In this document: one piece after another, positions 1 through 8,850 of the stretch
How positions within the stretch are numbered: the stretch's first letter is position 1
Layout: each line of letters starts with the position of its first letter
Assembly: GCA_031316155.1 (NCBI GenBank)
Contig: JALDRB010000007.1
Span: 1 to 64,000 of the forward strand
Origin: Candidatus Scalindua sp.
Lineage (GTDB): Bacteria; Planctomycetota; Brocadiia; Brocadiales; Scalinduaceae
DNA length: 64,000 nucleotides
Direction of reading: 5' to 3'
Notes under the pieces: model-generated
What the model saw: only the letters and a program-made list of their open reading frames with translations
The model's database searches: none
Told to the model about the DNA's origin: nothing
Position numbers and translations under genes: made by a program

Positions 1-1
1 T

Positions 2-745
2 ACACGATTATCAGAAGAAACAGCAATTCGTCCAAAGCCAATGGTCGAAATTGGAGGAAAACCCATTCTATGGCATATCATGAAAATTTATTCTGCATAT
101 GATATCAATGAGTTTATTATTTGTTGTGGTTATAAGGGGTACTTTATAAAAGAGTTCTTCGCTACGTATTATCTTCACACTGCCGACATAACATTTGATT
201 TGCGAAACAACAACATTAAGTATCATAAGAATAATACTGAAGTGTGGAAAGTGACATTAGTTGATACTGGTGAAAATACAATGACTGGAGGAAGAATAAA
301 ACGAGTTAAAGAATACATAGGTAACGAAACTTTCTGCCTTACCTACGGAGACGGCGTTTCAGATGTAAATATTAAAGAGTTAGTTGATTTTCACAGAAAA
401 CAAAAAACTCTAGCAACACTAACGGCCGTTTACCCACCTGGGAGGTTTGGTTCATTCAAATTATGTCACAATAGTAAAAAAATTACCGCATTTCATGAAA
501 AACCTGAGGGTGATGGCGCAATGATAAATGGTGGATTTTTTGTGCTCGAACCCGGGGTACTAGATTACATCAAAGATGACTCAACAGTCTGGGAGAGAGA
601 TGCTATGGAGAATTTAGCTGCAGAGGGTAATTTGTCAGCGTACAGACATTATGGTTTTTGGGAGCCTATGGATACCTTGAGAGATAAGATGCTTCTGGAA
701 GAGTTATGGAAGTCTGGTAATGCTCCCTGGAGAGTATGGGAATGA
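2..745 (+). CDS. rfbF: Glucose-1-phosphate cytidylyltransferase, 5'-truncated by window edge
   Basis: Makes CDP-glucose from CTP and glucose-1-phosphate, the first step of CDP-deoxysugar synthesis in the cytoplasm. The open frame begins at base 2 and reads TRLSEET..RPKPMVEIGGKP, the residues that normally follow the N-terminal nucleotide-binding glycine loop, so only about ten residues of the loop lie outside the window. The internal ATG at 41 is not the true start. The motif LTYGDGVSDV (metal-binding Asp) and the C-terminal WEPMDTLRDK are typical of RfbF. The gene overlaps the start region of rfbG, the usual operon partner, which fixes the CTP rather than dTTP assignment. Family identity is clear; the exact N-terminus cannot be seen. 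Confidence 0.93.
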   Translation, partial: TRLSEETAIRPKPMVEIGGKPILWHIMKIYSAYDINEFIICCGYKGYFIKEFFATYYLHTADITFDLRNNNIKYHKNNTEVWKVTLVDTGENTMTGGRIKRVKEYIGNETFCLTYGDGVSDVNIKELVDFHRKQKTLATLTAVYPPGRFGSFKLCHNSKKITAFHEKPEGDGAMINGGFFVLEPGVLDYIKDDSTVWERDAMENLAAEGNLSAYRHYGFWEPMDTLRDKMLLEELWKSGNAPWRVWE

Positions 746-1806
746 ACAAGAAGTTTTGGAAAGATAAAAAAGTACTGATTACAGGGCACACGGGATTTAA
801 GGGAAGTTGGTTGTCGTTATGGCTGCAAAGTGCAGGAGCAAGTATTGTAGGTTACTCATTACCACCACCAACAGATCCGAATTTGTTTGAGGTGGCTAAT
901 GTTGAGGATGGAATGTGTTCAATTAATGGAGATGTACGCGACATCATGCAGCTTAAAGCCACAATCACAAAATATCAGCCTGAGATAATAATTCATATGG
1001 CGGCACAAGCTTTGGTTCGCTTTTCCTATATTGATCCAATAGAAACTTATACGACAAACATATTAGGGACAGTTAATGTTTTGGAAGCTGTTCGCCAAAT
1101 TAAAGCACCTTGTATTGTGCTCATAGTTACAAGTGATAAATGTTATCAAAACAATGAGTGGTTTTGGGGATACAGAGAAAACGAACCTATGGGTGGAAAT
1201 GATCCATATTCAAGTAGTAAGGGATGCGCAGAAATAATCGTATCGGCATACCGTCATTCCTATTTTCCTGTTGAGAATTATGATCGTCACAATGTTGCAA
1301 TAGCTAGTGCCAGAGCCGGTAATGTAGTAGGAGGAGGTGATTGGTCAAATGACAGATTGATACCAGACATAATAAAAGCGTTTATGGAAAATCGACCTGT
1401 AATTGTTCGTAACCCTAAGGCTACAAGGCCATGGCAGCATGTTCTGGAGCCTCTTAATGGATATCTGTGTTTAATTGAGAATTTGTGGTCAAATGCAAAA
1501 GAATTTTCGGCTGGATGGAATTTTGGTCCAAATGATGACGTTCAGGAAGTTTCGTGGATTGTAGAAAGGATGATGAAACTATGGGGTAAAAACGCGCAGT
1601 GGGAGCTGGATAGCGGTCAGAATCCTCATGAAAATAAGTACTTAAAGCTTGACTGTTCAAAAACAAAGAATATTTTGAAGTGGTCTCCAAAGCTTAATCT
1701 GAAAGTTACACTTGATTGGATTATTGAATGGTACCGCGGTTATCAGCAAAATAAAGATATGCGGTGTTACACAGAATCAGAAATTAACCGGTATGAAAAA
1801 CTGTAA
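742..1806 (+). CDS. rfbG: CDP-glucose 4,6-dehydratase
   Basis: Short-chain dehydrogenase/reductase that converts CDP-glucose to CDP-4-keto-6-deoxyglucose using bound NAD. The Rossmann motif GHTGFKG is at residues 15-21 and the catalytic YxxxK pair is Y156/K160 (YSSSK). The length of about 354 residues is normal. An ATG at 736 is also in frame, but GGAG at 729-732 is better spaced for the ATG at 742. The gene overlaps the end of rfbF by a few bases, so the two are translationally coupled. The product feeds the downstream C-methyltransferase and epimerase rather than the RfbH dideoxysugar route, since no rfbH is visible here. Confidence 0.94.
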   Translation: MNKKFWKDKKVLITGHTGFKGSWLSLWLQSAGASIVGYSLPPPTDPNLFEVANVEDGMCSINGDVRDIMQLKATITKYQPEIIIHMAAQALVRFSYIDPIETYTTNILGTVNVLEAVRQIKAPCIVLIVTSDKCYQNNEWFWGYRENEPMGGNDPYSSSKGCAEIIVSAYRHSYFPVENYDRHNVAIASARAGNVVGGGDWSNDRLIPDIIKAFMENRPVIVRNPKATRPWQHVLEPLNGYLCLIENLWSNAKEFSAGWNFGPNDDVQEVSWIVERMMKLWGKNAQWELDSGQNPHENKYLKLDCSKTKNILKWSPKLNLKVTLDWIIEWYRGYQQNKDMRCYTESEINRYEKL

Positions 1807-1928
1807 AACATAAAGAAAGATAGTTTTTGTATGTTACTTTAAAGAGACTGTGCGGTTTCCTTGGCAATATATCGAAAAATCATTATTACCAAATTAATCA
1901 GAAACCAGTCTAATTCGAAAGAGAGAAA

Positions 1929-2705
1929 ATGAACCCTGTAAACAAAGTACTTTCATTATTTGGCGTAAGATTATCAAGAGTCAACAAAACCTTCAAACAG
2001 ATGAGTAAGGAGGAAAAGGAATTTAAGGAAAAATACGAGCATTACTTTAAACTAGCAGAAAACAATAAAAGGGGTTTCAAAACAATCAAGACATATCGTT
2101 ATCAAGTAGGTGAGCACCCCTCTAGTACAAAAGATCTGGAGTTTGAATTTGTAGCACATTATTTATATAAGTCAAAACCAGCAAATATCCTGGATATCGG
2201 TTCATATAGACATTTCATTCTGGGCTTATTGGCTCATTATAATGTAACAACGGTAGATATTCGTGGTAGAAAATCAATATTAGAAAATGAGAATGTTGTT
2301 ACCTGTAATGCAAAAGCTCTTGAATTCAGTGATAATTCATTTGATACTGTAGTATCCTTAGAATGTTTACCTCATCTCGGTTTATTGAGATATGGAGATG
2401 ATTTTGATTTGGATGCGGATATTAAGGCTTTTAAAGAGATGATCAGAGTGCTAAAACCGGGAGGTCTTTTGATTTTTAGTACAGCAATAACTGGAGGTGA
2501 ACCTTGCATTGTCTTCAATGCACGAAGGAATTATAGTTATAAAATGATCAGAGATTTCTGTCATGACTTAGATTATGTTGAAGAAAAGTTTATTAACAGA
2601 CGAGATGCATGCCATTGTTTGCTTGATGAAATTACTACTGACCCTAACTTTTTTGATTATTACATAGGTTGTTGGAGAAAGAGACAGGTTAAAGAAATAG
2701 AATAG
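1929..2705 (+). CDS. Class I SAM-dependent methyltransferase
   Basis: A 258-residue protein with a degenerate SAM-binding motif I (NILDIGSYRH, around residues 87-96), an acidic strand-2 end (TTVDIRG) and the methyltransferase strand-4/5 block FDTVVSLECL..IRVLKPGGLLIFST. The sequence CFNARRNYSY-type C-terminal region does not identify the acceptor. The N-terminal 60 residues are lysine-rich and without recognisable domain. It lies between rfbG and a PLP aminotransferase in the same orientation, so a sugar or sugar-amine acceptor is likely but inferred. About 120 bases separate it from rfbG, so it may have its own leader. Confidence 0.7.
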   Translation: MNPVNKVLSLFGVRLSRVNKTFKQMSKEEKEFKEKYEHYFKLAENNKRGFKTIKTYRYQVGEHPSSTKDLEFEFVAHYLYKSKPANILDIGSYRHFILGLLAHYNVTTVDIRGRKSILENENVVTCNAKALEFSDNSFDTVVSLECLPHLGLLRYGDDFDLDADIKAFKEMIRVLKPGGLLIFSTAITGGEPCIVFNARRNYSYKMIRDFCHDLDYVEEKFINRRDACHCLLDEITTDPNFFDYYIGCWRKRQVKEIE

Positions 2706-2773
2706 CAAATAAAGGAGAAAATGCATTAATTCTTTGCTTTAGTACATTAAGAAACTGTGTTTAGGAGACAAAA

Positions 2774-3706
2774 ATGGCAAAATTACAAAAACCTAAATTT
2801 GCTTATATGGGAGGGAAGATTCGGTCATGGGATGAAGCTACGCTTCATGTCGGTTGTGAAGGTGTCATCCGTTGTGCTCATGTGTTTGAAGGGGTTAAGG
2901 GTTACTGGCAACCTGATGGGAAATTTGGCATTGTGATGCTGAGGCAGCATTATGAGCGGCTTTGCCGATCCTCTCGATTACTTCACATTCCATTTTCTCA
3001 CACATATGATGATTTCAAAAGTGCTATCTATGAGTTGATTGGATTGCTGTTAGAGCCTGATAGGGATATGTGGGCTCGCCCGACCCTCTTTGCGATCGAA
3101 GGTCACTGGGGTGAAGACACGGTTTCTGATCTGGTTGTGACGGCTTTCCATCAGGATAAACAACTTCCTCAATCCATTAATCTCGGAGTGAGTACCTGGC
3201 AGCGAAGTTCTGATGTCTCACTTCCCAGCAGGGTCAAGACGGGTACCAACTACCAGGTTGGCCGTCTGGCTAAGATCGAAGGTCGAAGGCACGGTTGTCA
3301 GGATATGGTGCTGCTTAATCAGTGGGGTCGTGTTGCGGAAGCAACGGGTTCCTGTTTGCTCATCGTTCGGGAAGGTGTTGTCTGTACGCCTCCTGTAACA
3401 GAGGGGGCGCTGGAAAGCATTACCGTGGACATAGTTGAAGCTCTCGCACATTCGCTGGGAGTAAAGTTTGATAGACGTCCGATTGATCGGTCTGAGTTGC
3501 TTGTGGCAGAGGAGATTGCCACTTGTGGAACCCTGTGTGAAGTTACATTAGTTAAATCGATCGAAGGTATTCCACTGGTAAATGATGGTTCGATCCTGGA
3601 GTCGCTTCAAAACAGTTATCATCAAGCTGTCAGAGGAATTGTTCCTCATTCTTTTGTCGAGTTGTCGTATCTTCCAAGCAAATTGGTTTCAGTTAAAACA
3701 GGATGA
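2774..3706 (+). CDS. Fold-type IV PLP aminotransferase (branched-chain aminotransferase-like)
   Basis: A 310-residue class IV aminotransferase resembling IlvE. The catalytic lysine is K155 in SRVKTGTNYQ, and the downstream EATGSCLLIV and EGALESITVD blocks match the PLP phosphate and substrate loops (family: E-A-[ST]-G-x-N; GxxT/S-R). In place of the usual GxTR the protein has GALESIT, so substrate preference may differ from a housekeeping IlvE. A purine-rich AGGAGAC precedes the ATG. Its place inside a CDP-sugar operon suggests it supplies an amino donor or an amino/keto acid precursor for decoration, which is inference. A simple amino-acid role is also possible. Confidence 0.75.
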   Translation: MAKLQKPKFAYMGGKIRSWDEATLHVGCEGVIRCAHVFEGVKGYWQPDGKFGIVMLRQHYERLCRSSRLLHIPFSHTYDDFKSAIYELIGLLLEPDRDMWARPTLFAIEGHWGEDTVSDLVVTAFHQDKQLPQSINLGVSTWQRSSDVSLPSRVKTGTNYQVGRLAKIEGRRHGCQDMVLLNQWGRVAEATGSCLLIVREGVVCTPPVTEGALESITVDIVEALAHSLGVKFDRRPIDRSELLVAEEIATCGTLCEVTLVKSIEGIPLVNDGSILESLQNSYHQAVRGIVPHSFVELSYLPSKLVSVKTG

Positions 3707-3713
3707 ATATATA

Positions 3714-4949
3714 ATGAATTCTAAAAATAAATGTCGGTTTTGCGGTAACCTGTTAAAATATACTTTTGTAGATTTAGGTGTATCACCATTGTCAAATTCT
3801 TATTTAAAAGCGGAACAGCTTCATAGCATGGAGCCATTTTATCCCCTGCATGTTTACGTTTGTGAAATGTGCTATCTTGTGCAACTACCAGAGTTGCAAT
3901 CTCCAGAAAATATTTTTGAGGAGTATGCCTATTTTTCATCATATTCTGAATCCTGGCTTAACCATGCAAAGGTGTATTCTGAACTCATGATCGAACGTTT
4001 TGTCTTAGATAGTAAAAGCCAGGTAATTGAGATTGCAAGCAACGATGGTTATCTCCTTCAGTATTTCAAACAAAAGGGTATACCTGTATTAGGAATTGAA
4101 CCTGCAAAGAATGTAGCTAAAGCAGCCCAAAAAGCTGAAATACCTACTATCGTCAAATTTTTTGGGGTCCAGACGGCTAAAGAACTTGTAAATGATGGTA
4201 TACATGCTGATCTATTGTTAGGAAATAATGTTCTCGCCCATGTGCCTGATCTCAATGATTTTGTAGCAGGGTTGAAGTACTTGCTTAAACCACAGGGAAT
4301 TATTACTATGGAATTCCCGCATTTACCACATATTATAGATGAAAATCAATTTGATACTATCTACCACGAACACTTTTCATATTTTTCTTTTATTACGGTA
4401 GGAAAGGTTTTTTCAAAGCATGGTTTGACTATTTTTGATGTTGATGAATTATCAACGCATGGTGGCTCTTTACGAATTTATGCCAAACATAATGATGATA
4501 CGTCAAAACCTGTTCAAAAAAAGGTATCAGAACTGATAAACAGGGAAAATACCGCAGGATTTGCTAATATCGAACACTATTTAACATTTACTGAGAAAGT
4601 AAAAGAAACAAAAAGAAATATCTTAACTTTTCTTGTGCGAACCAAAGGAATTGGTAAGACGATTGTCGGATACGGAGCGCCAGCTAAGGGTAACACTCTG
4701 CTAAATTTTTGTGGCATTCGAACAGACTTTATTGACTATACCGTGGATCGTAGTCCTCACAAACAAGGACTTTTCTTGCCAGGAACACGTATTCCAATCT
4801 ATAATCCTGATAAAATCAAAGAGACAAAACCTGACTATTTACTGATTCTTCCCTGGAACATTAAAGATGAGATTTTGAAACAGATGGCTCATATTCGTGA
4901 ATGGGGTGGGAAATTCGTGGTATTAATTCCTGAGGTGAAAGTATTGTGA
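3714..4949 (+). CDS. NDP-hexose C-methyltransferase (TylCIII-like)
   Basis: SAM-dependent sugar C-methyltransferase with the three-part family layout: an N-terminal zinc-binding domain (C7, C10, C50, C53), a central SAM domain (VIEIASNDGY, residues 104-113) and a C-terminal Rossmann-like domain with VGYGAPAKGN. Enzymes of this family methylate C-3 of 4-keto-6-deoxy NDP-sugars, so the substrate is probably CDP-4-keto-6-deoxyglucose from RfbG. The frame is open from 3582, but the ATG at 3714 directly precedes the zinc motif and follows the aminotransferase stop by 7 bases, so it is taken as the start. The 411-residue length is normal. Confidence 0.88.
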   Translation: MNSKNKCRFCGNLLKYTFVDLGVSPLSNSYLKAEQLHSMEPFYPLHVYVCEMCYLVQLPELQSPENIFEEYAYFSSYSESWLNHAKVYSELMIERFVLDSKSQVIEIASNDGYLLQYFKQKGIPVLGIEPAKNVAKAAQKAEIPTIVKFFGVQTAKELVNDGIHADLLLGNNVLAHVPDLNDFVAGLKYLLKPQGIITMEFPHLPHIIDENQFDTIYHEHFSYFSFITVGKVFSKHGLTIFDVDELSTHGGSLRIYAKHNDDTSKPVQKKVSELINRENTAGFANIEHYLTFTEKVKETKRNILTFLVRTKGIGKTIVGYGAPAKGNTLLNFCGIRTDFIDYTVDRSPHKQGLFLPGTRIPIYNPDKIKETKPDYLLILPWNIKDEILKQMAHIREWGGKFVVLIPEVKVL

Positions 4950-4981
4950 GCAGAGAGCTGTTCATAGCTTACTTTAAAGAA

Positions 4982-5512
4982 ATGATTTTTATCGAAACAA
5001 AACTAAAAAATGCATTCATTATTAAACCTGAGAGATTAGAAGATGAACGGGGCTTTTTTTCCAGAACATGGTGTAAGCGAGAGTTTATGGATCACGGGCT
5101 AAATCAAAATCTTGTCCAATGTAATATCTCTTTTAATAATAAGAAGACTACAATGAGGGGCATGCACTATCAGGTGGCTCCGCATAAAGAGGCAAAGTTG
5201 GTACGATGTACCAAGGGTGCAATCTATGATGTAATTATTGACTTGCGAGCTGATTCTCATACTTTTAAACAATGGGTATCTGTAGAATTGACATCTGAAA
5301 ACAGGAAAATGGTTTATATTCCAGAGGATTTTGCACATGGGTTTCTTACTTTAGAAGATAATACCGAAGTATTTTATCAAATGTCTGAGTTTTACTCCTC
5401 TGAATGTGCCCGAGGTTTAAGGTGGAATGACCCAGCCTTTAATATAGTATGGCCGATAGACATTGGAATAATCTCAGAAAAAGACTCTCAATATCCTGAT
5501 TTCACTATTTAG
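4982..5512 (+). CDS. NDP-4-keto-6-deoxyhexose 3,5-epimerase (RmlC-like)
   Basis: Cupin-fold epimerase of the RmlC/NovW group. Visible signatures are the catalytic-histidine block MRGMHYQ, the KLVRCTKG strand, a D-L-R substrate contact and VYIPEDFAHGFL with the second conserved His. The ATG at 4982 gives MIFIETKL, the usual family N-terminus and a normal 176 residues. A GTG at 4946 overlaps the C-methyltransferase stop and has GAGGTG upstream, so a 12-residue longer form is possible. It probably epimerises the C-methylated CDP-4-keto sugar; with the preceding genes it defines a branched deoxysugar pathway. Confidence 0.88.
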   Translation: MIFIETKLKNAFIIKPERLEDERGFFSRTWCKREFMDHGLNQNLVQCNISFNNKKTTMRGMHYQVAPHKEAKLVRCTKGAIYDVIIDLRADSHTFKQWVSVELTSENRKMVYIPEDFAHGFLTLEDNTEVFYQMSEFYSSECARGLRWNDPAFNIVWPIDIGIISEKDSQYPDFTI

Positions 5513-5570
5513 TTTTTGCGGAAAGCCAATTTTTCAAATTTATATATAATTATATAAATATTATTATGTT

Positions 5571-6887
5571 ATGAATTTATATGGCCCTGAAACACCTCGA
5601 ATTAAGAGTAATATTGGTGAAAAGATATATGAACAAATGTCTGAGTTGTATCCCATATGCTCCAGCATTACTGGTAACGGGGTGAGGGAAACTCTCACTA
5701 TATTAAAAAAACACATTCCATTAACAATTCACGAAGTACCAAGTGGAACAAAAGTTTTCGACTGGACTGTACCAATGGAATGGAATATAAGAGACGCATA
5801 CATCAAGAATTCGAGTGGTGAAAAAATAATAGATTTTAAAAAGTCTAACTTACATGTCTTGAATTATAGTGTACCGGTAAAGAAAACAGTGTCTCTGGAA
5901 AAATTAAAGGAACATCTTTTCACACTACCAGATTATCCGGATTGGATACCTTATAAGACATCTTACTATAAGGAGAATTGGGGTTTCTGCTTAACGCACA
6001 ATCAGTTTTTAGCGTTAAAGGATGAGGAATATGAAGTATTCATCGATTCGTCACTGGAAAAAGGAAACCTAACGTATGGTGAATATCTTATAAAAGGTGA
6101 AAAATCAGATGAAGTGCTTATATCATGTCACATTTGCCATCCATCTCTTTGTAATGATAATCTTTCCGGTGTTGTTTTATCAGTTTTTCTGGCGAAACAT
6201 TTGAATTGTATCCCCGTCAGATACTCATATAGATTTTTATTTATACCGGGTACTATTGGTTCCATCACCTGGCTTTGCTTGAACGAAGAGAGGGTCTCAA
6301 AGATAAAACACGGCTTGGTTGTTGCAGGTATAGGCGATCAGGGAAAATCCACCTACAAAAGAAGCCGTATCGGTAACGCTGAAATAGATAAGGTTGTTGA
6401 ACATGTGCTCAAGTGTTCCAACGATCCTTATGAGATTGTGGACTTTACACCGTACGGTTACGATGAAAGACAGTATTGTTCACCCGGATTTAACCTTCCT
6501 GTTGGTTGCTTGCAGAGAACGCCACACGGACAATATCCAGAATATCATACATCTGCTGATAATTTTGATTTTGTTCAGCCTGAGTATATATCTGATTCAT
6601 TCTCAAAGTATCTTTCAGTTTTTCGTATACTTGAGAACAACAAGAGTTTTTATAATACAACTCCAAAATGCGAACCTCAATTGGGTAAAAGAGGGCTATA
6701 TACTGCAATAGGAGGGGAAAGCAACACTATAGTTGATCAAATGGCTTTGTTATGGGTACTAAATTTGTCTGATGGCCAGCATACCTTAATGGATATTTCA
6801 GAAAGATCTGGAATGGAGTTTGATTTAATCAAAAACGCAGCTGATGCCTTGCTACAGAAAGATTTGCTTCAGGAGTGTATAGAATAA
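5571..6887 (+). CDS. DUF4910/DUF2172 aminopeptidase-like protein
   Basis: A 438-residue protein of the family with an M28-peptidase-like zinc domain. Metal-ligand-type motifs are SCHICHPSLCNDN near residue 185, PYGYDERQY near residue 300 and EYHTSADNFD near residue 325. The C-terminal ~70 residues (MALLWVLNLSDG..MDISER) form a small winged-helix-like tail. Homologues are repeatedly found in CDP-sugar and sialic-acid-like operons beside C-methyltransferases and epimerases, where their reaction is unknown. No signal peptide is seen, so it is cytoplasmic. It may remove an amide or acyl group from a sugar intermediate, but that is inference. Confidence 0.8.
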   Translation: MNLYGPETPRIKSNIGEKIYEQMSELYPICSSITGNGVRETLTILKKHIPLTIHEVPSGTKVFDWTVPMEWNIRDAYIKNSSGEKIIDFKKSNLHVLNYSVPVKKTVSLEKLKEHLFTLPDYPDWIPYKTSYYKENWGFCLTHNQFLALKDEEYEVFIDSSLEKGNLTYGEYLIKGEKSDEVLISCHICHPSLCNDNLSGVVLSVFLAKHLNCIPVRYSYRFLFIPGTIGSITWLCLNEERVSKIKHGLVVAGIGDQGKSTYKRSRIGNAEIDKVVEHVLKCSNDPYEIVDFTPYGYDERQYCSPGFNLPVGCLQRTPHGQYPEYHTSADNFDFVQPEYISDSFSKYLSVFRILENNKSFYNTTPKCEPQLGKRGLYTAIGGESNTIVDQMALLWVLNLSDGQHTLMDISERSGMEFDLIKNAADALLQKDLLQECIE

Positions 6888-6935
6888 ACTGAGAATTTAT
6901 AATTTAATTATAATATAAAACGGAACGATATAATC

Positions 6936-7730
6936 TTGAAAGAAGTAGTTGGCCTAATACCGGCGGGGGGGAAAGCAACGAGAGTTTCTCCTTTACCCTG
7001 CAGCAAAGAATTATTACCTATCGGCTTTCGTCGTGTAGATGAAGAGCGCAACTTACGTCCCAAAGTAGTTTGTCATTATTTGCTGGAAAAGATGCAATTA
7101 GCGGATGTTACAAAGGCTTATTTTGTATTGCGGGAGGGGAAATGGGATATTCCTGCCTATTTTGGTAATGGTACAATGATACATATGAACCTGGCTTATT
7201 TAATTATGGGTTTACCTTTTGGTGTCCCGTATACCATTGATCAGGCTTATCCATTTGTAAAAGATGCGATCATAGTTTTTGGTTTTCCTGATATTATTTT
7301 TCAGCCTGATGATGCATTTGTACAGTTGCTTAAACGGCTAAGAGAGACGAATGCGGATATAGTCCTAGGGGGGTTCCCTGTTGAGGTACCTCAAAAATGG
7401 GATATGATAGATCTCTGTAATGACGGACGGATAAGACAGGTTTTTATGAAACCTGCCTTATCCGATCTCCAATTCACGTGGGCTATTGCTGTATGGTCTC
7501 CAGCTTTTACCCGTTTCATGCATAAATATCTATCTTCTATCCAAAAAACAAGAGAAAAGGACAATTCGGTATATAATACCTCAAAGCAGCGGGAATTGTG
7601 TGTAGGAGACGTTATACAGTCTGCCATTCAGAATGATATGAAAGTGTATTCAGTAATTTTTGAAGATGGAAATTGTATAGATATTGGAACACCTGAGGAT
7701 ATGATAAAGGCCATAAAAGACAAAATTTAA
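6936..7730 (+). CDS. Sugar nucleotidyltransferase (RmlA/RfbA-like)
   Basis: A 264-residue NTP-transferase. The N-terminal signature GLIPAGGKATRVSPL..CSKELLPIG is the nucleotide-binding loop with the conserved Lys of the KEL/KPM block. Because this motif begins at residue 5, translation must start at the TTG at 6936; no ATG precedes it. FGFPDIIF around residue 112 replaces the usual GD metal site with a related FPD motif. It closes the CDP-sugar module, so a second nucleotide-sugar may be activated here. The sugar and nucleotide cannot be read from the sequence. Confidence 0.82.
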   Translation: MKEVVGLIPAGGKATRVSPLPCSKELLPIGFRRVDEERNLRPKVVCHYLLEKMQLADVTKAYFVLREGKWDIPAYFGNGTMIHMNLAYLIMGLPFGVPYTIDQAYPFVKDAIIVFGFPDIIFQPDDAFVQLLKRLRETNADIVLGGFPVEVPQKWDMIDLCNDGRIRQVFMKPALSDLQFTWAIAVWSPAFTRFMHKYLSSIQKTREKDNSVYNTSKQRELCVGDVIQSAIQNDMKVYSVIFEDGNCIDIGTPEDMIKAIKDKI

Positions 7731-7747
7731 GTGTGTGGAGAAATTTA

Positions 7748-8635
7748 ATGAGTGTTTTCATAATCAGTTTAATTAAGGACAAGTTTAAGAGCTTTAGGAA
7801 TAAACCGTACCCAAATGACTATTCAGTAACCGTTATTAAACCAAGCTCAGGCTGGCAAATTATTAATATTAAGGAATTGATAGAATACCGGGACTTATTT
7901 TATTTCCTTGTCTGGCGTGATATAAAGGCTTTATATGCACAAACGGTTCTGGGATTTTCATGGGCCATACTCCAGCCAATAATACAGATTACCATTTTCA
8001 CCATTATTTTCGGAAGAATTGCAAAGATATCAACAGATGGTATTCCTTATATCCTGTTTTCAAGTGTTGCGATAATACCCTGGAATTATATATCACATTC
8101 TATGTCTCAGTCCAGTCAAAGCCTCGTAACCGGGCAAAGTATGCTTGGGAAGATATATTTCCCCAGATTAATTTACCCGATAACGCCGGTTCTGGCTAAA
8201 TTGGTTGATTTCGCAATTTCTATCTTAATTGTAATGATACTAATACTTTACTACCGTGTTTATCCTACATTGAACCTGCTTTTTTCCCCATTATTTTTTA
8301 TTATGATGATGTCTGTTCCTGCCAGTGCCGGTTTGTGGTTATCTTCACTTGCCATTCGATTTCGTGATTTAAAGTACGCAATGCCTTTTTTTATTCAGAT
8401 ACTTATGTATTCAGCACCGGTAGTCTATTCAGCATCATCGATACCCGAAAAATATCGCATTATCTACTCGCTAAATCCGATTGTAGGAGTCATAGAAGGA
8501 TATAGAGCTTGCCTTCTCGGGACACCTATACCCTGGCTTTATATCTGGCCGGGAATGATAACATCCGCAATTCTGCTTACAGGTGGTGCATTTTATTTCA
8601 AGCGGACGGAGCGTTTCTTTGTAGATGTAATCTAA
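7748..8635 (+). CDS. wzm: ABC-2 type polysaccharide export permease
   Basis: Inner-membrane permease of an O-antigen/teichoic-acid-type ABC exporter. It has about six hydrophobic segments after a cytoplasmic N-terminus and the family motif DIKALYAQTVLGFSWAILQP, where the amphipathic helix leads into TM1. The C-terminal loop (YSLNPIVGVIEGYR) is also typical. The ATG at 7748 with GTGGAG seven bases upstream is preferred to an upstream GTG at 7733. With the ATPase downstream it should flip an undecaprenyl-linked glycan to the periplasm. Confidence 0.9.
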   Translation: MSVFIISLIKDKFKSFRNKPYPNDYSVTVIKPSSGWQIINIKELIEYRDLFYFLVWRDIKALYAQTVLGFSWAILQPIIQITIFTIIFGRIAKISTDGIPYILFSSVAIIPWNYISHSMSQSSQSLVTGQSMLGKIYFPRLIYPITPVLAKLVDFAISILIVMILILYYRVYPTLNLLFSPLFFIMMMSVPASAGLWLSSLAIRFRDLKYAMPFFIQILMYSAPVVYSASSIPEKYRIIYSLNPIVGVIEGYRACLLGTPIPWLYIWPGMITSAILLTGGAFYFKRTERFFVDVI

Positions 8636-8660
8636 CTTGATGTATAGCTTACAATATTTT

Positions 8661-8782
8661 ATTATTTTTTGCGTTGAAGGTGCAATTTCAAAAGACCTTA
8701 AAAACTGCTATGGATGGCAGTTTCCCGCCCGTGCCGGTTCGGACGAGTTAGGGGTTTTGAAAGAGTTGCGCAGGATGGCATA
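8661..8782 (+). repeat. Dispersed intergenic repeat family A, copy 1
   Basis: This copy shares its order of blocks with stretches near 11313, 30181 and 53207: a TTTTTTGCG start, a GAAGGTGCAA block, a hairpin around CTGC..GGCAG, then a GC-rich arm and a final CAGGATGG. The element lies entirely between wzm and wzt, splitting a gene pair that is usually contiguous. It codes for nothing recognisable. Confidence 0.7.
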
Positions 8783-8850
8783 AGCAGAAAAACTATTTAA
8801 AGTCCTTGTATCAAATCAATCGAGAAAACAACAAACAAAAAAATATTATT

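Noticed and set aside
1454..1690. Minus-strand frame within rfbG
   Set aside because: Shadow of a well-supported CDS on the other strand; no domain.
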